Positions 8,218-16,742 of a DNA stretch of 64,000 nt are shown here, piece by piece. This stretch comes from Halosimplex pelagicum. Lineage in GTDB: Archaea; Halobacteriota; Halobacteria; Halobacteriales; Haloarculaceae. The notes under the pieces are model-generated. The model worked only from the letters and a program-made list of their open reading frames with translations. It was not told where the DNA came from and made no database searches. Each line of letters begins with the position of its first letter. The first letter of the stretch is position 1. Location: NCBI RefSeq assembly GCF_013415905.1, contig NZ_CP058909.1, positions 4,216,001 to 4,280,000 on the forward strand, in the 5' to 3' direction. The translations under genes were made by a program, and so were the position numbers.

Positions 8218-10962
8218 ATGGGAGGACGCGAGTTGCTGGAGTCGGCAGACGTGGGTGTCGACGCCGCCGGCGCAGCGATCGACGACGGCGACGTGCTCGA
8301 CCTGCTGGAGCCCCCGGTCCGGGAGTGGTGGGTCGAGCAGTTCGGCGCGTTCGTCCCCGAGAACGGCGGCTTCTTCACGCCGCCCCAGAAGGAGGCCGTC
8401 CCGCTCATCCACGAGGGCGAGAACGCGCTCATCGCGGCGCCGACGGGATCCGGCAAGACGCTCGCGTCGTTCACCAGCATCATCAACGAACTCTTTCGCC
8501 GCGAGCGCGCCGAGGGGCTGGAGAACTCGGTCTACTGCCTGTACGTCTCCCCGCTCAAATCGCTCGCCAACGACATCCACCGCAACCTGGAGGTGCCGCT
8601 CGACGGGATCACCGAGAAGCTCGACGAGCGCGGCGAGGACGCGGAGATCCGCCACGCCATCCGCCACGGCGACACGAGCGACAGCGACCGGCAGAAGATG
8701 CTGCGGGAGACGCCGCACATCCTCAACACGACGCCGGAGACGCTCGCGATCCTCCTCAACAGTCCCAAGTTCCGGGAGAAACTGCGAACGGTCGAGTACG
8801 TCGTCGTCGACGAGATCCACAGCCTCGCCGAGAACAAACGCGGCACCCACCTCTCGGTGTCGCTCGAACGGCTGGAGGCGCTCGCCGACGACTCGCCGAC
8901 CCGCATCGGCTGCTCGGCGACGGTCGAACCGCTCGACGCGATGGCCGAATTTCTCGTGGGGCAGGAACAGCCGGGCGGCGACCCCCGCGACTACGAACTC
9001 GTGGACGCCCGCTTCGCCCGCGAGTTCGACATGGAGCTGATGTGTCCGACCGACGACCTGGTGAACACGCCGCCGGACGCCGTCAACGACCGGTTCTACC
9101 GCGACCTGCACGACCTGATCGGCGACCACACCAACACGCTGGTGTTCACGAACACCCGGTCGGGCGCCGAGCGCGTGCTGCACAACCTCCGCGAGCGCAA
9201 CGACGACTACGACGAGGACAACTCGGGCTGTCACCACGGCAGCCTCTCGAAGGAGCGCCGCCAGGAGATCGAGCGCGACCTCAAATCGGGCGACCTCGAC
9301 GTGGTGACGACCTCGACGAGCCTGGAGCTGGGGATCGACATGCCCCACATCGATCTGGTGGTGCAGGTCGGCTCGCCCAAGTCCGTCGCGTCGCTGCTCC
9401 AGCGGGTGGGACGGGCCGGTCACCAGCTCGGCGAGACGGTGACGGGCCGCGTCGTCGCGCTGGACCGTGACGAACTCGTCGAGTGCGCGGTGATGCTCAA
9501 GAAGGCCGAGGACGGGTTCGTCGACCGGGTGTTCGTCCCCGAGCGCGCCCAGGACGTGGCCGCCCAGCACGTCTACGGCATGGCCATCGCCGAGATCCGG
9601 CCCGAGGCGGAGATCCGGGGGATCCTCGAACGGGCCTACCCCTACCGGAACTACACCGACGAGGAGTGGGAGTCACTGATGCGGTATCTCACCGCCGACT
9701 ACGAGGGGATGGAGGACAAGAACGTCTACGCGAAGGTCTGGCGCGACACCAACGACGCGCCCGACGGCGAACACCACTACGAGGAGTACCCCGTCGGGGA
9801 GCACCTGATGGGCAAGCGCGGCCGGCTCGCGCGGGTCATCTACATGACCAACATCGGCACCATCCCCGACTCCTTTACCTGCGACGTGTTCACCCGCTCG
9901 GGCGACGAGTGGGTCGGCCAGTTAGACGAGGCGTACCTCGACACCCTCGAATCGGGGGACGTGTTCGTCCTCGGCGGCCAGAACTTCGAGTACCGCTACC
10001 GCCGCGGGTCGAAGGTGTACGTCGACCCCACCAGCTCCCGCCCGACCGTCCCGTCGTGGTTCTCCGAGCGGCTCCCCCTCTCCTACGATCTCGGCCGAGA
10101 GATCCTGTCCTTCCAGCGGGAGCTGCTGGACAAGATGGAGCGGGGCGGCGCCGGTGCGGTCCGCCACTGGCTGCGGGAGTTCCCCCTCGACGAGAACAGC
10201 GTCCGCGCCGTCGCGCGGATGTTCGAAGAACAGGTCAAGTACGCGGGGCGCGAGAGCGTCAGCACCGACGAGCGGCTGGTCGTCGAGGAGGAACTCGACC
10301 GCGAGGAGTACGAGCGCCGCTACTACGTCCACTCGAACTACGGCCGGCGGTTCAACGACGGCTTCTCGCGCCTGCTGGCCTACCGGATCGCCCGCGAGGC
10401 CAACGCCAACGTCCAGGTCGCCGTCGCCGACAACGGATTCTCCCTCTCGATGCCGCTCAACCGGAAGGTCGACGTGCTCGGCGTCGTCGACGACATCCAC
10501 CCCGCCGATGTGCGCGAGGACCTGCGCGCCAGCCTGGAGGGGACCGACCTGCTCCAGCGCTACTTCCGCATCGACGCGACGCGGGCGCTGATGATCCTCA
10601 AACGCTACAAGGGCTACGAGAAATCGGCGGCCGAACAGCAGATGAACTCCGAGATGCTGCTGGGGTTCGCCGAAGACCTGGAGGGGTTCGCCGTCGTCGA
10701 GGAGACGTATCGCGAGATCCTGGAGGACAAGCTCAACGTCGGCGCCATCGAGGACGTGCTGGAGGCCGTCGAGGCCGGCGAGGTCGCCGTCGAGCACTTC
10801 CGCGTGCGGTCGCCGTCGCCGCGGGCGTTCGGCCTCGCGACGCTGATGGCTTCCGACGTGGTGCTCGCCGAGGACGAGAGCGAGGTGCTCCAGCGCTTCC
10901 ACGAGCGCGTCATGGAGGAGATCGGGGACGACGCCGCCGAACCGGGGCTCGGCGAAATCTGA
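8218..10962 (+). CDS. Lhr-type ATP-dependent superfamily 2 helicase
   Basis: A 914-aa DEAD/H-box protein of the Lhr-core type. RecA1 has Q-motif-like TPPQKEA, Walker A APTGSGKT (residues 74-81), Walker B DEIH near 196, and SAT (GCSATV). RecA2 has FTNTRSGAE, TSLELGIDMP and QRVGRAGH. A long C-terminal part (about 430-914) matches the winged-helix and Lhr C-terminal region. Archaeal Lhr-family helicases act in DNA repair and replication-fork processing. The start ATG at 8218 gives the usual short N-terminus. It is monocistronic, divergent from the MBL hydrolase. Confidence 0.93.
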   Translation: MGGRELLESADVGVDAAGAAIDDGDVLDLLEPPVREWWVEQFGAFVPENGGFFTPPQKEAVPLIHEGENALIAAPTGSGKTLASFTSIINELFRRERAEGLENSVYCLYVSPLKSLANDIHRNLEVPLDGITEKLDERGEDAEIRHAIRHGDTSDSDRQKMLRETPHILNTTPETLAILLNSPKFREKLRTVEYVVVDEIHSLAENKRGTHLSVSLERLEALADDSPTRIGCSATVEPLDAMAEFLVGQEQPGGDPRDYELVDARFAREFDMELMCPTDDLVNTPPDAVNDRFYRDLHDLIGDHTNTLVFTNTRSGAERVLHNLRERNDDYDEDNSGCHHGSLSKERRQEIERDLKSGDLDVVTTSTSLELGIDMPHIDLVVQVGSPKSVASLLQRVGRAGHQLGETVTGRVVALDRDELVECAVMLKKAEDGFVDRVFVPERAQDVAAQHVYGMAIAEIRPEAEIRGILERAYPYRNYTDEEWESLMRYLTADYEGMEDKNVYAKVWRDTNDAPDGEHHYEEYPVGEHLMGKRGRLARVIYMTNIGTIPDSFTCDVFTRSGDEWVGQLDEAYLDTLESGDVFVLGGQNFEYRYRRGSKVYVDPTSSRPTVPSWFSERLPLSYDLGREILSFQRELLDKMERGGAGAVRHWLREFPLDENSVRAVARMFEEQVKYAGRESVSTDERLVVEEELDREEYERRYYVHSNYGRRFNDGFSRLLAYRIAREANANVQVAVADNGFSLSMPLNRKVDVLGVVDDIHPADVREDLRASLEGTDLLQRYFRIDATRALMILKRYKGYEKSAAEQQMNSEMLLGFAEDLEGFAVVEETYREILEDKLNVGAIEDVLEAVEAGEVAVEHFRVRSPSPRAFGLATLMASDVVLAEDESEVLQRFHERVMEEIGDDAAEPGLGEI

Positions 10963-11000
10963 GCGCCAGCGGGGATCAGCCGCCTCGCGACAGCGAGCGC

Positions 11001-11429
11001 CTACATCTCGTCTTCCGTCTCCGTTCCGCCGCCCATCGTCTCGTTGCCGCCCATCCCGCCCATGCCGCTGTCCGTTTCCGTCGCTCCCATTCCGTTCCCC
11101 ATGCCGTCGTCGGTCTCGTCGCCCATGCCTCTCATTCCGCTCTCGGTCTCGGTCGCGTCCATTCCGCCGCTCATGCCGCTTTCCGTATCGGTCGTGCCCA
11201 TCCCGTCGTCCATGCCCTCGGCATCGTCCATCGAACTATCCATCGAGTCGGTGGATTCGTCCATGGAATCGCCGGAGCCGTCCATCGAGCCGCCGGAGCT
11301 GTCCATCGAATCGTCGCCGGCGTCGTCGGTCGGCGTCCCGTTGCCCTGATCCGAGCAGCCGGCGAGGGTGCCGACCGCAGCGGTCGCGAGCGCGCCGCGA
11401 ACGAACGTGCGTCGAGTGTGTTCAGTCAT
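11001..11429 (-). CDS. Tat lipoprotein, Met/Asp/Gly-rich low complexity
   Basis: A 142-aa predicted lipoprotein. The N-terminus has a twin-arginine motif (TRRTFVRGA) and a lipobox LAGC (Cys at about 25). The rest is low-complexity sequence dominated by Met, Asp, Ser, Gly, Thr and Glu, with units such as SMDGSGDSMDES and ATETDSGMGG. No folded domain is evident. The Met- and acid-rich mature part may be an extended surface linker or a metal-binding region (inference). The same ETDSGMGG spacer occurs in the DUF4397 lipoprotein at 36986-38476. It may be a single-gene unit. Confidence 0.75.
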   Translation of the reverse strand: MTEHTRRTFVRGALATAAVGTLAGCSDQGNGTPTDDAGDDSMDSSGGSMDGSGDSMDESTDSMDSSMDDAEGMDDGMGTTDTESGMSGGMDATETESGMRGMGDETDDGMGNGMGATETDSGMGGMGGNETMGGGTETEDEM

Positions 11430-11584
11430 TGCTTCGTCGGCGACCGCGCCCGGACGCCGGATAAGCTATTTTCGAACTCCCCTCGGAGGGTCCGCAAACT
11501 CCGTTCGGTCCGCGGTCGGAATTGGTTCAAACTCCGTTCAAAATTCGGTGACGAGAGCGCGGCGATCCACCGGCGACACCGCTC

Positions 11585-12808
11585 TCAGACGAGCAGCGTG
11601 TCGAGCGCGTCGGGGACGACGAGCACGTCGCTGCCCGGTTCGACGGCGTCGGCGACCGACTCGCGGGCGTGCATCAGGCACTCTTCGACCACCTCCGGGC
11701 TGGCGCTGTCCGTGACGTAGATGTCGTGGTCCCGGAGCGCACGAGCGACGACGAAAGCTCGCTGCGCGCCCGGTTCGTACCCCTCGCGCATCTCCTCGTA
11801 GAGCGCGTCGGCGCTCTCGGCGCCCGAGAGCCGGTCGTAGAACCGCCGCTCGCCCGTTCCCGCACCGGCGCCCTCTGGGAGCGCGGCGGGGATCACGACC
11901 CGACCGCCCTCCCGGAGCGGGTTGTGCGCGCCCAGAACGACGTAGGTCGCCGCCCGCGTCGTCTGGTAGAGGTTGGCGTCCTTCGGCGCGCCGACGCCGG
12001 CGACGACCGCGTCGTAGCCGTCCGCGACGGGCGCTGCGAGCGCCTCCCTGGCCGTGTCGGCCAGGTCGCGGACCACTGCCCGGGGATCGCCCGCGGCGGC
12101 GCCGAGGACCCCGCTCGGACCGTGCGTGACGTTGAGTGAGAACTCGACGCCCGCCAGATCGCCCGCCTCGTCGACGAACTCGCGGAACGGGTTGTCGTCG
12201 ACGCGGCCCAGTCGCACGCCGTCGCGAGCCAGCAGCTCGGGGCCGTGGGAGTAGCCGATCTGGGACTCGCCGCCGGCGCCGACGACGACGGTCTTCGCGC
12301 CGCCGGAGAAGCCGGCGTACTGGTGGGGTTCGACCATCCCCGTCGCGAGGACGGTGTCGACCCGGGTGAGTCGCTCGTTGATCTCGATGGGGACTCCGTC
12401 GACAGACCCTACCTCGACGGTCGCGTCGGGGTCGTGGTTGACGGCGAGGTCAGCGTGGTCGCCGAGCGCGCGCTCGATCTCCGCCTCGTCCATCGGCCGA
12501 TGGAGGCCGAGGCCGATAATCACGGTCACCTGCTCGCGGGCGACGCCCGCGGCGGCGAGTTCGTCGAGCAACACGTCCAGCAGTACGTCGTCGGGCGTGG
12601 CGCGGGTCACGTCGGTGACGACGATTCCGACCGTGTCGTCGGGGTCGACGCGGCGGGCGAGCCGCGGACCGTGCGGGTCGACGACGGCAGCCTCGGCCGC
12701 CGTTCGCGGGTCGACGGCGTCGCCGCCCGGCGGTCGGCAGACGGTCACGTCGCAGTCGGACAGGGAGACGGAGACGGTCCCCTCGCCCAGTGGGAGTTCG
12801 ACTGGCAC
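11585..12808 (-). CDS. larA: LarA-like nickel-pincer racemase family protein
   Basis: A 407-aa LarA-family protein (DUF2088). LarA binds a nickel-pincer nucleotide and interconverts D/L-lactate or related 2-hydroxy acids. Visible family signatures are VGIVVTDVTRATP, GLGLHRPMDEAE (catalytic His), and GMVEPHQYAGFSGGAKTVVVG with the second His and the pincer-anchoring Lys. No larB/larC/larE lies nearby, so the substrate is open; related proteins racemise other hydroxy acids. GTG at 12808 gives VPVELPLGEG, the normal family N-terminus; GTG at 12823 is also possible. It follows the PAP2 gene on the same strand. Confidence 0.85.
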   Translation of the reverse strand: MPVELPLGEGTVSVSLSDCDVTVCRPPGGDAVDPRTAAEAAVVDPHGPRLARRVDPDDTVGIVVTDVTRATPDDVLLDVLLDELAAAGVAREQVTVIIGLGLHRPMDEAEIERALGDHADLAVNHDPDATVEVGSVDGVPIEINERLTRVDTVLATGMVEPHQYAGFSGGAKTVVVGAGGESQIGYSHGPELLARDGVRLGRVDDNPFREFVDEAGDLAGVEFSLNVTHGPSGVLGAAAGDPRAVVRDLADTAREALAAPVADGYDAVVAGVGAPKDANLYQTTRAATYVVLGAHNPLREGGRVVIPAALPEGAGAGTGERRFYDRLSGAESADALYEEMREGYEPGAQRAFVVARALRDHDIYVTDSASPEVVEECLMHARESVADAVEPGSDVLVVPDALDTLLV

Positions 12809-12871
12809 GGCCGCCCGTAGCACCGCCGCCGCCGAGAGCCTACCGGTCGCTCGCAGTTCGGCGATCCGGCC

Positions 12872-13720
12872 TCAGTCGGCGGCCGTCGAACTGCCGAACC
12901 CGTCGAACCGTCCGACGAGCGCCGGGAGCGAGACGATGCCGAACGCCAGCGCGGCGTTGGCGGCCGCCGCGGGGACCAGCAGGGGCTCGACGGTCTCGAC
13001 GACCGCGATGGCCGCTCCGACGAACGCCACGCCGCCGACGGTGACCGCGGCCCGCTCGACGCGCGAGCGGAACCGTTCGGCCCGCGTCCGCCAGGCCGCG
13101 CCCGCGAGTCCGCCGACGCTGCCGCCCATCGCGAGCGCCGCGTCGCCGGGCTCGGTCGTCAGGATCACCGCGGGGACCGCGCAGACGACCGCGAGGCCGA
13201 AGACGGCGGCCGGCCCGTAGTCGACGGCGACGGCGACGACGCCCACCATCACCAGCCCCACGGCGAAGCCGGCCACCACGTCGCCGAGGTAGTGGACGCC
13301 GATGACGACGCGCGAGAGGCCGACGAGCGCGACCAGCGCGCCCGTCCCCGCCAGGAGCGTCGGGTCTCGGTAGCGGTCGAGCGCGACCAGTGTCCCGCCG
13401 TAGACGGTCGTCGCCGCGATGGCGTGGCCGCTCGGGAAGCCCACGGGGCTGGGATCGGCCGCGATCCGTCGGACGGCGGCCGGCGGCCGCGGCAGTCCGA
13501 ACCAGTACTTCAGCGCCAGCGTCACCGACACCGCGACGAAGGCGACGGCGACCACCGTCAGCAGCTCGCGCCGCCGGGACTGGTCGTTCCAGTACGCCAG
13601 CGACAGCGCGACCATCAGGAACTTCGCGCTCCCCAGGACCGTGAGCAGCCCGAACACCGGCACCAGCTCCGCCGGAACCGCACCCCGGATCGCCTCGCTC
13701 GCCGCGACCAGCCGGAACAT
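12872..13720 (-). CDS. PAP2-family membrane phosphatase
   Basis: A 282-aa integral membrane protein with about 8 hydrophobic segments. The three PAP2 phosphatase motifs are present: KYWFGLPRPP (motif 1), GFPSGHAIA (motif 2) and RVVIGVHYLGDVVAG (motif 3), placing the active site on the outer membrane face. Candidate substrates are polyprenyl pyrophosphates or lipid phosphates. The start ATG at 13720 has a TATA-like CTATAAG about 28 nt upstream (13745-13752). The upstream region carries the 46-bp tandem repeats. It is followed by the larA-like gene 63 nt away. Confidence 0.9.
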   Translation of the reverse strand: MFRLVAASEAIRGAVPAELVPVFGLLTVLGSAKFLMVALSLAYWNDQSRRRELLTVVAVAFVAVSVTLALKYWFGLPRPPAAVRRIAADPSPVGFPSGHAIAATTVYGGTLVALDRYRDPTLLAGTGALVALVGLSRVVIGVHYLGDVVAGFAVGLVMVGVVAVAVDYGPAAVFGLAVVCAVPAVILTTEPGDAALAMGGSVGGLAGAAWRTRAERFRSRVERAAVTVGGVAFVGAAIAVVETVEPLLVPAAAANAALAFGIVSLPALVGRFDGFGSSTAAD

Positions 13721-13744
13721 GTCCGCTCCCGAGTCCGCCGCCGG

Positions 13745-13752
13745 CTTATAGC
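13745..13752 (-). promoter_or_regulatory. TATA box of the PAP2 gene
   Basis: CTATAAGC read on the minus strand lies about 26-32 nt before the PAP2 start codon at 13720, the spacing expected for a leaderless haloarchaeal promoter. Confidence 0.55.
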
Positions 13753-13786
13753 TTCCCTCCGGCGGTGCCGGCGACGAGCGCCGAGG

Positions 13787-13925
13787 CTAGTGATAAATCC
13801 TCGCCACGGAGTGAAACTGAAACGGTACGGAACTAGATATAAAACCTGGCCACACGGTGAAAGTGAAGCGACGATTCACTAGTCAAAAGTGATAGCCACG
13901 GAGCGAAAGTGGAATACGGCGACAG
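13787..13925. repeat. three imperfect 46-bp tandem repeats
   Basis: Each unit begins with CTAG (13787, 13833, 13879) and has a GCCACGGaGtGAAAgTGaA-like core at 13803, 13849 and 13895, giving an exact 46-bp period. The units are AT-richer than the flanks (gataaa, tataaaa, caaaagtgata). They lie upstream of the PAP2 promoter and downstream of the nuclease-helicase stop. They might be operator sites or remnants of a repeat element. There are no spacers of unique sequence, so this is not a CRISPR array. Confidence 0.7.
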
Positions 13926-13958
13926 AATGACGCTAGCCGAGAAAATTGGGTCGGCGGG

Positions 13959-16703
13959 TCAGCGCGCCCACTCGACCATGCGACCGTAGGTGTCGTCGGT
14001 GGCCAGCGCGTCGGCGTCGCCGACGAGGACCAGCGCCTTCTTCGCTCGGGTGAGGGCGACGTTGACGCGGCGGTAGTCCTCAAAGATGGGGGAGTCCAGC
14101 GACCCGGTGGCGACGAAGGAGATGACGATGACCTCCTTGCTGGAGCCCTGGAAGCGGTCGACGGTGTCGACGGCCAACGCGTCGGGCACGTACTTGCCGA
14201 TCTCGGCGACCTGCGCGCGGAACGGCGCGATGACGCCGATCTCGTCGGCCGGGACACCGGCCTCGCGGTAGGCCGCGACCGTCTCGGCGACCGTCTCGGC
14301 TTCCGTCGGATTGGTGTTCCCCTTCGCCGTGCCGTCGGGGTCGACGAAGGCGACCTGGTCGCGGAGGTGCCCGGGGAGCGCGTCGACTGTGACCCCGTCC
14401 AGTTGGCGCAGGTGCTGGCCGGCCACCTCGCCCGTCGCCGGACGCAACTGCCCGCCGTAGAACTCCCGGGAGGCGAACGCCTGGATGCGCTGGGCCATGC
14501 GGTACTGCCGGTCGAGCATCACCGAGGCGTCGGGATACCGCTCGATGAGCCGTTGAAACAGCGACCGCGAGAGCACGGCGCCCGGTGCAGGGTCCCCGTC
14601 GTCGCCCGTCGGGAGGTCGTCGAGTTCGGGCTCGTCGGCCTGGACGACGGGCGGGAGCTGCTGGTGGTCGCCGACGAGGACGAACCGCTCGGCGAGGTTC
14701 GTCGCCGCCAGCGTCCCGGGTTCGGTGAGCTGGCCGGCCTCGTCGACCACGGCCGCGTCGAACTCCTGCTCGCGCATGATCCGCGAGCCGCAGGTGGCCG
14801 TCGTCGCCGCGACGACCCGCGCCTCGCGCAACTCGGCCACGCGCTCGTCGGGGTCGCCGGCCTTCTCCAGCCGGTATTCCTGCATGTCCTCGCGGACGCC
14901 GCTCTCGGTGCCGACGCGGACGAACTCGTCGAATCCCTGGTCGACGAGCGCTTCGAGCGCGTTGTCGACGGCCCGGTTCGTGAACGCCGAGAGCAGGACG
15001 CGCTCGCCGTCCTCGACCAGCGCTTGCACGATGTGTGCCAGCGTATACGTCTTCCCGGTGCCGGGCGGCCCGTGGATCAGCGCGCAGTCCTCGCAGCCGA
15101 CGGCGAGGGCGACGGCCTCGTCCTGGGCGTCGTTGTTCGGGACGAACGTCTCCTCGACGGCCGAAAATTCGGGCTCGCGTCGGCCGAACAGCACGTCTTT
15201 CTCCGCGGACGACTGGGTGAGGACGGCGTCGTGGAGAGCGGTGAGCATCCGGTCGGTCGAGAGTTCCGAGGGGTACACGTCGAGGCGGCGCAGTTCGACC
15301 GGCTCGTCGGCGGTGACGACGACCTCCGGACCATCGATATCGGATTCCGGGTCGTCGACGCCCCCGCCGAGCCGCTCGACGCGGGCGAGTTCGGCCTCGC
15401 CACGGATCGGGTCGCCGTCGCTCGCGAGGACGAGGTCGCCCTCGCGGATCTTCGAGACGGCACCGGTCCCGCGGGCGCGCAGCTCCCAGCGGCCGCCGTC
15501 GAGTTCGGTCCGCTCGGTCGGTTCGAGGTTCACCAGCGCGCGGTCGTCGTCGGCCCGTTCCTCGGGGCTCTGCTCCCAGAGCTTCGCGTACTCGCGGTGG
15601 ACGGCCCGCCGTTCGCGCTCGATGGACTCGTAGACGCGGTCGAAGTACTCCCGTTCTTCCTCCGGAACCGGCGAGCCGACCACCCCGGCCTTGGACTCCT
15701 GGCCGAGCCGACCCGAGACGGCCATGCAGGTGTCCTGCTCGAAGCAGTACTCGCACTTGGCGTCGGCCTCGTAGCCGGTCGGCACGTCGGCGTCGTGCTC
15801 CATCGCCGCCAGCGCGTTCCGGGTGCGGAGGACGAACTTCAGGAAGCCAGAGCCGATGGAGAACTCCTTGGCGGGCGAGAGGTCGCCGGTCTCCTCGTTG
15901 CGCTCGACGGCGGCGTTCTTGGTGTAGAGGAGGGTACCCGTGTCGGGCGGTTCCCCGCGGCGCTCGGCGAGGATGAGCGCGTAGCAGGTCGCCTGCACCT
16001 TGTCGTGGAAGCGCGGCTCGCGCTTGGTGTTCTTGCCCGTCTTCAGCTCGACCGGCATCCCGCGGCGGACGGCGTCGGCCCGTCCCTTCAGCCCGTAGGT
16101 CTCGCTGACCAGGGTCATCTCCGAGCGCCACTCGTCGCCGTCGGTCAGGGTGCCCTGCTGGAGCCACCCTTCGATGGCCGAGGCGTTCTGGCGCACCTCC
16201 TCGCGGACCTCGTCGGCGCTCCGGCCGAGCATCCCGAGTTCGAGTCCGGCCTCCTCGACGCGCTCGTCGATCGATTCGTCCAGGTCCCGTCCGCGCAGGA
16301 GGTCGCCGAACACCTCGTGGACGATGGTCCCCTTGACGACCGGGTAGGCGTTGGGCGTGCCGCCGATCTTGTTGAGGTAGTACATCCGCGGGCACTGCAC
16401 CCACGAGCGCACGTCGGTCACGTCCACGAGGAAATCGGGCTCGACGACGACCATCGAGTCGCCCGTCGTCGAAAACTGCTGCTCGCCGCGGTACTCGCGC
16501 TCCTCGGGGTTCGTGACGGCGAGTTCCATCCCGGCTTCGAGGTACGTCGCCGTCTCGGTCCACTTGTTCCACAGCGTCACGGTCGTCGGCTCGCCCCGGC
16601 CCCGATCCGGCCGGAGGCTCACCTCGACGAGTTCGCTCTCGCCGTACTGCGTCGAGACGGTCTTCGGGTCGCTCACGTCGACGACGACGCCGCGGATAGT
16701 CAC
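13959..16703 (-). CDS. Cas4/Dna2-like nuclease fused to superfamily 1 helicase
   Basis: A 914-aa fusion. The first ~90 residues look like an OB-fold (TIRGVVVDV ... VEVSLRPD). Then comes a PD-(D/E)XK exonuclease of the Cas4/RecB type with VELKTGKNTKR and four Cys (VQCPRMYY and CEYCFEQDTC), the arrangement of a Dna2/Cas4 iron-sulfur cluster. The C-terminal half is an SF1B (Upf1/Dna2-like) helicase with Walker A GPPGTGKT near residue 545, VDEAGQL, GDHQQLPP, and DRFQGS/VALTRAKKALV. It probably acts on 5' flaps and ends in replication or repair. No CRISPR genes are nearby. The MoxR gene lies 39 nt upstream on the same strand. Confidence 0.92.
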   Translation of the reverse strand: MTIRGVVVDVSDPKTVSTQYGESELVEVSLRPDRGRGEPTTVTLWNKWTETATYLEAGMELAVTNPEEREYRGEQQFSTTGDSMVVVEPDFLVDVTDVRSWVQCPRMYYLNKIGGTPNAYPVVKGTIVHEVFGDLLRGRDLDESIDERVEEAGLELGMLGRSADEVREEVRQNASAIEGWLQQGTLTDGDEWRSEMTLVSETYGLKGRADAVRRGMPVELKTGKNTKREPRFHDKVQATCYALILAERRGEPPDTGTLLYTKNAAVERNEETGDLSPAKEFSIGSGFLKFVLRTRNALAAMEHDADVPTGYEADAKCEYCFEQDTCMAVSGRLGQESKAGVVGSPVPEEEREYFDRVYESIERERRAVHREYAKLWEQSPEERADDDRALVNLEPTERTELDGGRWELRARGTGAVSKIREGDLVLASDGDPIRGEAELARVERLGGGVDDPESDIDGPEVVVTADEPVELRRLDVYPSELSTDRMLTALHDAVLTQSSAEKDVLFGRREPEFSAVEETFVPNNDAQDEAVALAVGCEDCALIHGPPGTGKTYTLAHIVQALVEDGERVLLSAFTNRAVDNALEALVDQGFDEFVRVGTESGVREDMQEYRLEKAGDPDERVAELREARVVAATTATCGSRIMREQEFDAAVVDEAGQLTEPGTLAATNLAERFVLVGDHQQLPPVVQADEPELDDLPTGDDGDPAPGAVLSRSLFQRLIERYPDASVMLDRQYRMAQRIQAFASREFYGGQLRPATGEVAGQHLRQLDGVTVDALPGHLRDQVAFVDPDGTAKGNTNPTEAETVAETVAAYREAGVPADEIGVIAPFRAQVAEIGKYVPDALAVDTVDRFQGSSKEVIVISFVATGSLDSPIFEDYRRVNVALTRAKKALVLVGDADALATDDTYGRMVEWAR

Positions 16704-16742
16704 GCTCCGATCACGGGCGGGCCGCGGGAAAAACGCTGTCGG

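Noticed and set aside
13959..16703. Nuclease-helicase as a CRISPR Cas4 protein
   Set aside because: The Cas4-like domain is fused to an SF1 helicase, as in Dna2-like repair enzymes, and there is no CRISPR array or cas operon in the window.
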